Source: Agrypnia vestita
Taxonomy: Eukaryota; Arthropoda; Insecta; Trichoptera; Phryganeidae
Assembly (NCBI GenBank): GCA_016648135.1
Contig: JADDOH010000302.1
Location: 1-64,000 of the forward strand
Reading direction: 5' to 3'
Length of the DNA stretch: 64,000 nt
Part shown: positions 35,367 through 46,274 of the stretch, in pieces
Layout of the letters: each line of letters starts with the position of its first letter
How positions within the stretch are numbered: the first letter of the stretch is position 1
The notes under the pieces: generated by a model
Seen by the model: only the letters and a program-made list of their open reading frames with translations
Database searches by the model: none
What the model was told of the DNA's origin: nothing
Program-made: the position numbers and the translations under genes

Positions 35367-35784
35367 TATTTTTCCTTTTGTATTAAATATGGAAGTAGAT
35401 TGATGGACATCTAGATCTTGAATATAGGATAAATTAAAAATTGTTACACTTGTATAACAGAAAGTAATCTTAATAATGAAATATTAACGAATCGTAAAAA
35501 ACTCGTGGAGAATAAATAATAAATAGTAATAATACGCAACTCCCCATGATGTACGGTATTGTTTGCTTCTCTATGCAGTTACAACTAGAATTTTTCTTTT
35601 TGTATTGAATATCGCAGTCGATTGAAGGACATCGAGTTCTTGAATATAGAGTAAATGAAAAACCATTACAGTCATATAAAAGAAAGAATCGTAATAAACT
35701 CATGGAGAATAATAACGCAATAATACCATAACTCCCCACGAGGCACGGTATTGTTTGCTTCTTTATGCAGTTACAACTAGAAGA
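35367..35784. repeat. Two-copy tandem duplication, unit about 220 bp
   Basis: The unit runs from TTTTTC-TTTTGTATT-AATA (about 35369 and 35592) through GAAGGACATCGAGTTCTTGA or its variant, ACTCCCCA, GTATTGTTTGCTTCT and ATGCAGTTACAACTAGAA (ends near 35589 and 35783). A reverse frame across it (35470-35889) contains the repeated block SSCNCI-KQTIP, a consequence of the duplication and not evidence of a protein. Confidence 0.75.
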
Positions 35785-36640
35785 AGTTACGACACCGAAA
35801 TAAATCGCGTGTACATTAAGGCGATAAAGAGTTGAATGGTCCCTATTGTTGGTGTGGAAAAAGACCTTTAATAAACTTTCTATTCTCACCTCTTAAGTAC
35901 AAAAGCAAGTTATTTTTGTTCCAAAGTATTATTCTGGATATTAAACCACCGTATCTGATTTCGTAAATATCGAAAAACTTTAATATCAATGTCAAATTCA
36001 ATGTCACAGATAGTAGTTAATTTTACTACTTTACTACACCTTCTACGGAAAATTGACGAGCAAGGGCCAGTTGCTTCAAGTTGGATTAAAGTAAACGTAA
36101 ATCCGTTAACCTCAAGAATATGAAAAATCACCCAGAAACGGTTTTTTCATGCCAAATATGTATAAATATTGGATTAAGGGTGTTGCAATTGTTTAAACTA
36201 AAAATCATAGACAAATGCATGCGAAAAGACAATGTCATTAAATATCATTTGACAGCATGCAAATTTTTTGACACATGAGGTTCATATCATCAACAATGCT
36301 GTTTTACTAAATAAGAACTAAAAATGTCAACAAAAAGATGAACGCACACTAGTGGGCTGGATTACGCAACGAATATAATGCTTTGTGGCTTTGTTCCCGC
36401 CTAAATGCATACTGTCCGACAGATTTTTGAAGTAGGTTTGAGAATATGATGAAATGCGCTAGGAAGGTTAGATTATTGACGAAATTAAGTGTTTTATATA
36501 GGAAATTCTCGAAGTTGTTTTGGAAAGGCATAAAGCCAAAAGAGATTTGGCTTTATTTAATTATAATTGAGTTATATTTTTTTAATAAAATTTTAATTTT
36601 CCTGTTAATAGGTTCATAAAATACAATAAAAGAGTTTAAT
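35785..36640. other. Unassigned AT-rich sequence
   Basis: No gene recognised. Confidence 0.35.
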
Positions 36641-36649
36641 ACATTGAAT

Positions 36650-36860
36650 ATATTGTTTTATTACTATTATTCTGCAGACGTCTTCTGTTTCTGCTGCTTT
36701 TTTTTTGACAAACAATTTTCTTATCATCCTTTCCTTGCTCATCAGTTCTACATGACCAAACCGTGCCACAACATTGGTAAATAACATTGAAGCTCGTTGT
36801 CTAGTGTCCATGTCACTGGCTTTGCATATTGAAGAATCTGGGTGCGATAACCGGTGAGGT
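36650..36860 (-). pseudogene. Non-LTR RT C-terminal remnant
   Basis: The reverse frame contains VARFGHVELMSKERMIRKLF. This fits the W-F-G-H-V-x-R-M-x-x-x-R-x-x-K-x-x-Y/F motif near the end of many insect non-LTR reverse transcriptases, with the Trp lost. Upstream on the same strand, in other frames, are weak traces of the preceding region. No catalytic residues survive. Confidence 0.5.
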
Positions 36861-37277
36861 TGCAATACATCTTTCTGATTTCTTTAAAAGTCTTGGTGTT
36901 TTTGCCGGACCGCATTTAATTGGGCCTTCAGGCCCATTGTAGCATTAAAAATTGCTGTACATATGGGTTGAGGGCATAATCCCGGTCTCCTACAATAAAG
37001 CAATTATAAAATATGGTACCTAGTACCGTTTGTCATTACTTGATCTTTTGTTTGGACATAATGACAAATATATTTCTGATTTTATAGTGCTCTTCAACTG
37101 ATTAAAATATGGTCTGAGGAGTCATTCCTTTGGTAATGGCTGACCGTATCCGCAGTCCAAGAAATTGTGTTCCAGATACATCACCTACGCACCTTTCATC
37201 CATATAAATGTAAAATTATCAAAACCCGATTGAAATAGAAACCTTGAAAAGACCTAACCAAAACCAACTCCAAACAA
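36861..37277. other. Unassigned
   Basis: Contains GGGCCTTCAGGCCC, a GC-rich 14-bp near-palindrome at 36921-36934. No gene seen. Confidence 0.35.
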
Positions 37278-37570
37278 AAATCACACGTCTACAGTTCCAC
37301 AAATTCATTTAAGTTAAATTACAAGCACATTGATATTTTTAACCCGACCATTCGGGATATAAAATGAAAATTAATGTCACAACAGCACCCAAACAAGTTC
37401 ACTCAATTTATGTATATACTATACTATAAATAATCTCATATTGTCAAATTTTGCTAATATCATTAACAATCATCAGTGGAAAGTTCTTAATTGGCATTAC
37501 TTACTATTTATTTTATCTTATGCATTTATATTTATGATTTGCTGTTAACTTTTCTTAAATAAAATTTTTA
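37278..37570. repeat. Dispersed repeat, copy 2 of 25460-25815
   Basis: Same block order as copy 1, with TCTACAGTTCCACAAATTCA at the start and AATAAAATTTTTAAAAAATA at the end, so the (AAAT)n tail has decayed. It lies just left of a SINE. Confidence 0.55.
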
Positions 37571-37623
37571 AAAAATAAGTGTCCCACCGTCAGAAAAGAA
37601 GTTCCTTATTCTTTTTCTTCAAA

Positions 37624-37812
37624 AATAGAGATGCGAACACGGATTACGTGTCACATTTATATTATTACTATTTTGAAACTAAGCTAAACGCTTGTGCTGT
37701 GAAAATAGGACTGACTATTGCTAGTTTGGAGTGAGGTTCGAACTCGCGACCTTTGGATCACGAGGCGAGTGTCCTAGCCACCAAGACCAACAAGCTACTC
37801 TGATTCCGAATG
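37624..37812 (-). mobile_element. tRNA-headed SINE
   Basis: Read on minus: GTTGGTCTTGGTGGCTAGGA holds the A box (37772-37787). GCGAGTTCGAACCTCACTC holds a clear B box (about 37733-37747). The spacing is tRNA-like. The body ends with GTTCGCATCTCTATTT, identical to the copy at 10700-10880. Transcription by RNA polymerase III is expected for this class. Confidence 0.7.
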
Positions 37813-37854
37813 TAATTTGATATGGAGATCTGTATTGATACAATATACACACAG

Positions 37855-37863
37855 TGAGAGAGA

Positions 37864-37959
<96 letters not shown>
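37855..37959. repeat. (GA)n microsatellite
   Basis: About 50 GA units, with a single G-rich interruption near 37866. Open frames here (Arg-Glu or Ser-Leu repeats) are artefacts. Confidence 0.95.
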
Positions 37960-37961
<2 letters not shown>

Positions 37962-38877
37962 TCCTATCAATCAACTCTTAACGCATGCCGCATTAAAGAA
38001 CTTCGTTCCAATAATAACTGGGTCTATAATATCGCTTAATCTTTAAAACAATTTTTTCTTTATAATTTTTACTTTTATTTTGCAGAATTTGATGTCGGTT
38101 GCGGTACTTCTCACATGCTAAGATATATTATTTGAGTTTTGATCTCAGTCGATTGCTAAGCGAAATTATTATTAATATATATTTTTTATTATTTTATTTC
38201 AAATGAGACCAATAAAACACTAGGTACAAAATATATTACAAAACAATACATACTAACTTACTAGGTACACAGTAAAATGCACGTGGTGAACAAACAAAGC
38301 AAGTATATGTGGGAACAGTTATTTTTAACATTGATTATCACAATTTTTTTTTCGAATTACGAAATTTCATACAACGAAATTTTTTTTTTCAAAACTACAA
38401 ATTTATTTTTTAGAATTTATTTTTTAATATAAATAAATAAATCCCTTAAAAACCGACATGTAAAAGTATCGTCATTTTTGACGGGTTACAGCTAGTAAAA
38501 TTTAAAACTCACTAACCGCAAAATTGGTTAAAAAATGTTATGAATACGAACGAAATTTATATTTTTCCATCTTTGTTCCAGGTAAAAATCAGAAAGTAAA
38601 TTTTTCGTGTCTATTTATTTACTATTTAGTAGTAAAACTCATAATTTGAACATTTTCAATAATTTTAACATCACATGTTGAATATTTAAACCTCATTATC
38701 TTAAAACTGCTACAATGTCACTTAGTGAGTTTTACCCCTAAATGGGACGATATGTTCCCCTAACAATTCTCTACACCTACCCATACCACCAAACCCCACC
38801 AAAGTTGACGTTCTGTCTTTCTCTCACTTCAATTGTTTCTTAATTGTTTGTAATTCTGTTTTTAATTAGTATATTTT
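37960..38877. other. Unassigned AT-rich sequence
   Basis: No gene recognised. TAAAAGTATCGTCATTTTTG then ACGGG at about 38462-38486 resembles the minus strand near 18810-18835, perhaps an element end. The last 60 bp before the ribozyme-like motif match the AT-rich 3' part of the PLE at 17590-17645. Confidence 0.35.
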
Positions 38878-38912
38878 CAACCCTGAGAAGGCTCAGCTCT
38901 GAAACGAAACTA
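38878..38912 (+). ncRNA. Hammerhead-like motif, PLE-type (degenerate)
   Basis: CTGAGAA (38883-38889), a poorly paired stem II region GGCTCAGCTCT, and GAAAC (38901-38905). Upstream TTAATTAGTATATTTTCAAC and downstream GTGTTTATTAAAAAAAGTGT resemble other PLE copies. Core and stem are both damaged. Confidence 0.45.
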
Positions 38913-38960
38913 GTTAGTGTTTATTAAAAAAAGTGTGTCAAACAAAGCGTTATTTTATTT

Positions 38961-40732
38961 TTAATGTATTATGTCTCACCACAATGTGTTTTCTTCGTGT
39001 GAAAATAAATAATTATAATTAATTATAAATTCACGAGGCAGGACATGCTTTGACCCAATACCCTCAGGTCCGAAGAGGTTTAGTTCATACCTGTTCAATT
39101 TTATACTCTTTTGTAGATACGAATATTCGGAGCATCTCTAGTACCTATATAATTTTTTTTTTTGTTTTGTTGTGCAAAATATTGAGTAATAAATGTAGAA
39201 TCTCATTATCAAGGATGTACGGGGTAGTTTAGCAATTAACAGTTACGTCTTGTTTACATTAACCACACATCAGGTCGGTTCCGGACCAACTTGGAGTCGA
39301 TAATTCAGAGCAGCCTCCAGTTCCGCGAAACACGGGCGAGTGGGTGTTGACTGCCTTCAGCGCCAGAAGCGGGAGATTTCAAAGCAAATCAAACATTGCA
39401 AATTGCTTCAGGAATGTAACAGCAAAAGTTTTTGTTGTGAAAAAAATCACATTAAATTATTTACAAATAAAATCCTCTCCGTAATCTTTTTTTCTTGAGA
39501 AATCGTTTGCAAGGCTTTGTTTACACGTTATGTTTTTATTTTCCTTACGTACCAGACAATTAAGACAAAGGCGGAAAAATAGGTGGAGTAATGGTCAAAA
39601 TAATCAAAAATAATAAAAATTAGTTTATCAGATTCTTATATCGGTAAATTCCGTTAATTTTTTCAGTACCTAAACAGTATTTATAATTTAAATATATTAT
39701 TAATATTTGATCAGAATCAATGTAAAAATTCTTTATGTTAAAAGTAGTCCGTTTAATACTTCACCTGTCGATGAGAGATTCTGTTTCTCTTAAAACTTAA
39801 GTAGCGAAAAAATATAAAAATAATTAAACTCAGGTAAGGTAAGGCAATAAGGTAGGAGATAGGAAAGTCAACATTATTTAATATCTGTAATAATCTATCA
39901 TCAACAAATTTACAGTTTACTTTAGTCAGTTTATTTTATTAGCTAAATAGTACTTCTATCATGGGATGTAGTGGACGTTAGAAAAAACTCCGAAAATGCA
40001 ATCCAGTTATTTATTTTAATTAATAAATTGAATAATCCAAGAATATGGTCCCATGGTTTATCTAATAAAGCAAATAATTATTGAAGCTCCTAGCTCGCTA
40101 AACAATGCAACTGATTTGATCTGCAGGTGGTTTTCGATTTCCATGTGGGCTTGCTTCCGCTACGCTCAACCGAATGCGAGTTCTTGTTTCGCTCCCTTGT
40201 CGCTCGCCCTTGTTACTCAATGGTGCCATTTGTATATATAACAATAATACAAAAGGCAGCTCTTTATAAAAACACTATTGAAAGACTTGCTTGAAAACTC
40301 GCTTGAAACTTGCTTGAAAATATTATCCATCCAAAGTTTACTAGAACAAAAATTTTACATAAATTTAATGGTCTACTCCATTGCTCATGATATGCAATAT
40401 TTATAAGACCGCGAATTTCAAATAAACTCCTACAAGACTTTTGTACCGATTGTATAACCTTTAAAGTTCCGTACTGCACTAATTGATTGGTTCTTAAGGA
40501 TTGGGAGAAATCAGCTGGAAGAGTTTCTTAAATGATTTATGCTGCCTTAGAACGTAGACTGAGAATCCAGAAGTTTTTCTGAAAAAACATAAATACTAAC
40601 CTCTACCAAGAGTTCAAAATGAAAACTGATAAACGTGTGCATTTGTTATTTTTTTTTTCTTATGTATATTTTTCAATATTAATATATAGAATATATGGGT
40701 TAAGATAAATCTCAACCTGTTACTTTTATTGT
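38961..40732. other. Unassigned AT-rich sequence
   Basis: No gene recognised. A somewhat GC-richer patch lies at 39270-39400. Short frames have no motif. Confidence 0.35.
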
Positions 40733-40740
40733 GTTTCCAT

Positions 40741-42505
40741 TAGGGATGGGTCGTCGACGTATTTACCGTCGACGAAACGAGACCGTCCACGTCCGTCCAT
40801 CGACGAGACGATCAACTAGTTGAATTCGTCAACTAGTTGACGCGTCAACTTCGTTACGCGGACGTCGCGGACGTTTATCTAAACATCGGGACGATAGTCA
40901 ACTGTCTACGATTCGTCGCGACGCTGCTCGACGGCTCAACCGTTGGTTATTTTTATTACGTTAATTTTTAAAATTTAAAGAAATTCGAAGGAATTTAGTT
41001 TCGGAGAAAGTAAAACCGCTACTTGTGCTTATATGTAAAAAGAAATATTTTATAATTTATTTGTTTACGCACATTATAGGCTTTTACATATTGTTTTATA
41101 TACTTCTTTCTATATATAATAAAGAAAGAAGTAGGTATACACAACAATATCAGGTGTAAGCAGTAAAATATAAGTATAAACTACATATATAAGCAGTGAA
41201 AGTATCGGGTATAAGCATTAAATTATTAGTATAAAAATTAAAAATATAAAGTACAAAGCAGTAATGTGTGTATAAAAAAATATATTAGGTACACATCATT
41301 ACATATGTACAGGGTTATTTGGAAAACATTAATAACCTCGCTGGACTATATTCCTGCCTTGATTATGAGTATTATTTTTTGTAAAACGTTGGACTATCAC
41401 TACACTAACTCAAATCGATTACGAAAAATTCATTCGTTTCAATACAAGTTGAATAAAATGATAAAAACCTTTACATTTATTTATTATCTATAAATTTATA
41501 AATAAATACATAATTTAAAAATACTTTACCTTTGAGATGTTATCTAGAAATTTATTGAAGAATACATCTTTCAAAGTCAGGCTTTCACTTTGTGGTGACA
41601 TTATAATTAAATAAATATATTTGTATTATTTGTCAACTTTAGTTTAAGGCTCAATCTGAGAAAAGGAACATTGTTCCCGAAACATGTAAAAAACCAATAA
41701 AAAGTGGTGTAAACAAAATTATAATAGATAATTATAAATTATAAAGATGAAAATAGGGAATTTTTAATAAAAATTAATTAAACCTAAATTCAAGATTATA
41801 TTACATATACAATAATTAATGTTGGACTCCTGAATAAGGACCATAGTTAGGTATAGAAAATTTTATTCCCTACAAATTTGTTTATCATTTATATCCTTAA
41901 GTTGAAAAGTACCGAAATAACACAATAATTAAATTTTACCATCCCTTTGCAGGTAGATATAAGAAGTCGATATCGATCGAATAAAATATTGATTTTAGAA
42001 AAATATCTAGCCGGCCTGATAATTAATAATAGTTCAATAAAAAATAAAATAATTAAACAGGATTGTTTTATTTTACAGCGTAAAATTGGGAATTCACCGA
42101 AACGTCGCACGTGCACATCGCAAAAATCAAGTAAAAAATAATAGATAATAGCTTATTAAGCCTATCTCTCCCTACGCATGCATTCAAATTTCAAATCTCT
42201 GTCACAGTTCGTGTATACAGATGTGGACTCTATGATCCTGTACTTTAGAGTTGAAATGAAATTACCCGTCGAGCCGTCTATGGCGTTTACAAGAGAGATG
42301 AGAGAGAAATAAACGGAGACGTTTTGTCTTGCTCTCGCTCGTTGCTTTGCATTACGTTGAATCTTGAATCGTCCACCGTCCACGGCGACCGCAGTCCACC
42401 GTCTACGAATTCAACTAGTCCATGCGGTAAACTTAAACTGTCGACGCGTCGATGCAACGTCAACGGTTGATTTCAACTAGTCCGTCCATTCAACGCCCAT
42501 CCCTA
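40741..42505. mobile_element. hAT-like nonautonomous DNA transposon, 1765 bp
   Basis: A perfect 8-bp duplication, GTTTCCAT, flanks it (40733-40740 and 42506-42513) and fits the hAT pattern nTnnnnAn. The ends are TAGGGATGGG on both sides (right end on the minus strand). Subterminal GC-rich zones at both ends are full of CAACTAG and GTCGACG motifs in both orientations (40750-40940 and 42365-42490), as expected for transposase-binding subterminal repeats. The AT-rich interior has no transposase. It carries a PLE-type ribozyme-like motif (41650-41690), presumably a nested insertion or captured sequence. Confidence 0.85.
41650..41690 (+). ncRNA. Hammerhead-like motif, PLE-type (near-intact stem II)
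   Basis: CTGAGAA (41656-41662), stem II GGAAC-ATT-GTTCC, GAAAC (41679-41683), ACATGT. The tail AATAAAAAGTGGTGTAAACA follows, as at 54812-54841. The core lacks one base relative to CTGATGA. It lies inside the hAT-like element. Confidence 0.5.
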
Positions 42506-42560
42506 GTTTCCATAGTGCTTTTGTTCTTATTTTCTATTATTCTTTTTTTCTATTCCACTT

Positions 42561-43996
42561 GATATAACCGCGGTTATTTGTGACGGTCCGAAATCGCGTA
42601 TTTTCTCAAAGTATATTCCGTCCTTAAGTTCTCGAGGGCACACACCTGTGCGACCTTTTTTTTTAACCGGCGAGAACAGATGTGGCTACGCGCTGCATCC
42701 CTTGTATCGCCATATTTGATAATTACACTGTAGGCCGTAGAATTTATAATAATTATATTGTCATTGTACAATAAGATTTTTTATAGTGTAATTATAATCT
42801 TGTAAGTAATATTAGATATAATAACGCAAGCAGTAAGATTATCCACGGTGGTATAGTTATTTACGCGTCGAAAAGGTTCGCGCCCAAAGTTTTCGGACGT
42901 CCTCGGTTCGGGTGTCTGATGCAGCGCGGATGGAGAGTGGAAAAGTGCGGGGGGAGAGGCTCCCCGTACAGACGGGAGATATAGATTGGATGCGGGAACA
43001 CGCCCGGGGCTGTCCGCCCCGATATCTCTTGGCGTGTGTGTCGTTCCTTCCCGAGGCCGAATCTTCCGCCTCAGGACGCCACTTGTTTGCGTGGCCGCGA
43101 TATTTTCCGCATCTGTCGTGACGCCATTGGCAGCAAAGGAAGAAGTCGGAGAAGTGACGGTTACCGAGCCTCGGTGGTGACCGGTCCCACAGAGAGGAGT
43201 TCCAGAAGGAGGCCGGATGCCTTACGACGAAGCGAATGCAGCGGCGCGACGCGACAGCGCGCGTGGCCTGGGACGAGAGCCACGCTCAGGTGCCTCCGCG
43301 GACCGCGGATCCCGCAACGGACGCGCAGGTGCGTGCGACTCGCCACGCGCGGCCTCCAGGAGTGAATACGATATGTTTTTGTTGTGGTATTGCTCGCTGT
43401 GGGACCGGTCACCACCGAGGCTCGGTGACCGTCGCTTCTCCGACTTCTTCCTATGCTGCCAATGTCGTCACGACAGACGCGGGAAATATCGCGGCCACGC
43501 AAACAAGTGGCATCCTGAAGCGGGAGATTCGGCCTCGAGGAAGGATAGACACATACGCCAAGAGAGATCGGGACAGACAGCCCAGGGCGGGTGCCCGCAC
43601 CGAGATATATTCTCACTGCCCGGGGAGCCTCTCCCTGCGCACTCTTCCTCCCCTGCTCAGCATTCGGGACGTTTGAAAACTTGGCGAGTAATCATTAAAC
43701 CCCCGTGGATAACGTCCGATCTTACTGCTTGCGTTATTATATCTAATACTAGTTACAAGATAATATTTACACTAAAAAAATCTAATTCTACAAAGACAAT
43801 ATAATTATTATAAATTCTGAGGCCTACAATGTAATTATCAAATAAGGCGAAACAAGGGATGCAGCGCGTAGCCACATCTGTTCTCGCCGGTTCAAAAAAA
43901 AAGTTCGCACAGATGCGTACCCTCGAGAACTTACGAACGGAATATATTTCGAGGAATATGTGATTTCGGACCGTCACAAATAACCGCGGTTATATC
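42561..43996. mobile_element. Foldback element with inverted arms of about 600-635 bp
   Basis: The left arm (42561-about 43195) and right arm (about 43397-43996) are inverted copies with small indels. They begin and end GATATAACCGCGGTTATTTG. Shared inner landmarks include ATAACGCAAGCAGTAAGAT, GAGAGGCTCCCCG, GTGGCCGCGATATTT and GGTGGTGACCGGTCCCACAG. Outer arm parts are AT-rich and inner parts strongly GC-rich. The middle 200 bp (43196-43396) is unique. CACTT and CACTA just outside are a possible imperfect 5-bp duplication. Long frames inside (for example 195 codons at 43217-43804) overlap on both strands and have no motif, so they are GC artefacts. Confidence 0.85.
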
Positions 43997-44116
43997 CACT
44001 AAATAATGCTTATTTATTGCTTTTGTACTTTTTTCTTTTTACTTAATACTTTTTCTGGTACCCTACAAAGTTGCATATATATTTCACATATTTAATTTTT
44101 TATCTTTCTACCACTT

Positions 44117-44155
44117 GTAATACTTCCTTTTATATAGACAGAAAGGAAGTATTAC
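44117..44155. repeat. Perfect 14-bp hairpin
   Basis: GTAATACTTCCTTT (44117-44130) and AAAGGAAGTATTAC (44142-44155) around an 11-base loop. Seen directly. Confidence 0.85.
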
Positions 44156-44227
44156 TATTCTGTCGTAATAAAATAAATAAATAAGTAAATATTACATATT
44201 CCGTCGTAACCATAAAAATACACGAAA

Positions 44228-44580
44228 TCGCACACGCCGAGCGAAGCGGCCGGAGCCAGGGCGCGAAGGTTATACACACAGGCTTACGAGTCACACACAC
44301 ACAAGATAGTATCCCTGTCAACCGCCCTGGCGGGGCCTCCGAGCAGGAGACGGAAGGCGTGCCGCGGCGGGCCGCGCTGCCATACTCTTGGAGCGACTGT
44401 ACCGGCGCGCGTGACCCCCCCCGCACCCTCTTCCGCTAGCCTTCCGTCCTAATACAGGATAGCCGCGCGGCCGGCCCCGCAGTCATCATCCGGGAACCGA
44501 GCTCTGACCTGCGTTCAGCTACTCCGTTCCGCCGTGCTGCCCGCCCTAAGCAAATTACAGCCGCCATTTGCATAAAAGTT
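44228..44580. other. GC- and CpG-rich island
   Basis: About 350 bp of GC-rich sequence (GAGCGAAGCGGCCGGAGCC; GTGCCGCGGCGGGCCGCGC; AGCCGCGCGGCCGGCCCC) in an AT-rich setting. It could be a promoter-associated island or the remains of a GC-rich element. The 98-codon reverse frame at 44130-44426 has no domain and runs into AT-rich sequence. No TATA or initiator with convincing spacing was seen. Confidence 0.45.
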
Positions 44581-45411
44581 ACGGTGTCGGAATTGCTTGT
44601 TGTTATTTTTCAAATGTGAGCCAATAACATACCTCTCGCCGTGTTACAAAGCTAAACAGTGTGTTCAACTAATTTAAACGCATATAGTAACGATTTCGTC
44701 GTGAGAGACAATATCGGTCTCGCAATAAATACATAATAATAATCGTTCTCTATGTTTTATAAATGACTAAGGGTGAAGTAGACAAAAGTTAAAAAGTTCA
44801 TCGCAAGCGCCTCGAGCGCTTTTTTCTAAAAATATAATACATTACTATTGGCGTCATGAACATTCCCCGCCAAAAAGGGGTATAATAAAAATAATCGTTC
44901 TCGTGTCCTATAAAACAACGCCTGTTCTTTTAACTTTTAATAAAAATACCGTGCTCTTAGACTTGATAAGATTCAGCCGTCATTGGCGTTTTCATCATCA
45001 AAAATCGTCATCAACTTCGGGTCCGCTCGGGCATTCCGACTGATCAGCTGGCGGAAGACCAACTGTCCGCCGCCTCCTACAGCTGGTCAGGGCTGCCAAC
45101 CTTACTAAAGGTGGTCGGTCCACTCCATACTCCGAAGAAAAATTACAGGTTTCGAGTGTTTGTTTATATCTTATACATAATTTACGGGAGCCAATTATGG
45201 CTAATCTCTAACATTCGCAAACTATAGGTCCTTACATATGAAATTGGTGTTTTGCCGTACTGGCAAATTTGATCTCAAATATCTTCTCTTTGGTTAGGAA
45301 TTCCAAATCCAAATTTATACAACTATTTACTCATGTATTTGTGTTTTGAAAATTATAATTCATTTATTTTTTCCTCAATTGTTTTTTTCTTTGCGTCACT
45401 CAGTTTACAAA

Positions 45412-45675
45412 ATGAAAAACTTGAAATATCGCGTTATTTACGAGTACGAGTTCCACCGTGGCACCAGTGCTGCAGAAACGGCTCGAAGTATTAATGATGT
45501 GTATGGCGACGGTGCCGCAAAAAGAAAACACAATGCGTTTAGTCCCAACGTTTCGTTCTGGAAAGTTCGACCTGCAGAACAAAGCCACCCGGGGACGGGC
45601 CGGAGACCAAGTGTTAATGAAGAATTGAGGCTATTTGTGGAAGCGGATCCCATCGCCAATCACATCCGAGATTAG
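45412..45675 (+). pseudogene. mariner transposase, N-terminal DNA-binding part (frameshifted)
   Basis: The frame starts MKNLKYRVIYEYEFHRGTSA and continues AETARSINDVYGDGA, matching the first helix-turn-helix of mariner transposases (Y-E-F-x-R-G-x-S-A-A-E-x-A-R-x-I-x-x-V-Y-G-x-G). Around residue 42 the frame shifts: the family's F-R-S-G-K-F-D-L continuation appears in another frame, and the original frame is regained or mimicked near RRPSVNEELR. A stop at 45673-45675 ends it early. Further second-HTH-like sequence (KAFEGG, CVALLNRHQ) follows in broken frames up to about 45848. Confidence 0.8.
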
Positions 45676-45818
45676 CTGAAGGCTTTGCGGTGGTGTTAGT
45701 GATAAAAACTGTTTTTATTAATCCACTGAAGCAAATTTGGTAAGGTGAAAAGCTTTTGAAGGTGGGTACTCAACGAATTGAGTGAAGCAAAGCAAACAAA
45801 AACGCGCGTGCTGATGCG

Positions 45819-46274
45819 TTGCATTACTCAACCGGCACCAATAATGAAGGGGATTTAAATCTTAATCAAAGCCAGACAATTACGGCAGATGTCTATTGTC
45901 AGCAACTGCAAACCATGATGGAAAAGCTAGCTGCTAAACAACCGAGGATGGTTAATCGCTCTAGGCCACTGCTGCTTCATGATAACGCTAGACCACACAC
46001 TGCACAACAGACGGCTACCAAATTAGAGGAGCTTCAATTGGAACGTCTAAGACATCCACCGTACTCTCCGGACCTTGCCCCAACAGATTACCATTTTTTT
46101 CGAAATTTGGATAACTTCTTGCAAAGGAAAAAATTCAACTCCGATGGGGCAGTACAAACCGCCTTCAAAGATTTTATTGATTCCCGTCCGAATGGTTTTT
46201 TTAGTAAAGGGATCGATGAACTACCTATGAGATGGCAAAAGTGCATAGATAGCAATGGTACATACTTTGATTAA
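45819..46274 (+). pseudogene. mariner transposase, catalytic C-terminal part
   Basis: The 151-residue frame carries LLHDNARPHTAQQTATKLEE (second catalytic Asp at D55) and YSPDLAPTDYHFF (third Asp at D90). These are separated by exactly 34 residues, the D,D34D signature of mariner. It ends RWQKCIDSNGTYFD followed by the stop at 46272-46274, the natural C-terminus. The segment that should hold the first catalytic Asp is absent: sequence jumps from the inter-domain region to NLNQSQTITADVYCQQL, a deletion of roughly 180 bp near 45848. The protein cannot be active even without the frameshifts. Confidence 0.85.

Noticed and set aside
35470..35889. 139-codon reverse frame with an internal repeat
   Set aside because: The repeated protein block reflects the 220-bp tandem DNA duplication; composition and lack of motifs argue against a gene.
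37854..38039. Arg-Glu and Ser-Leu repeat frames
   Set aside because: Translations of the GA microsatellite.
43217..43804. 195-codon open frame in the foldback element
   Set aside because: Overlapping frames of similar length occur on both strands of the same GC-rich palindrome, there is no domain, and the frame runs from one arm through the centre into the other arm. GC-rich artefact.
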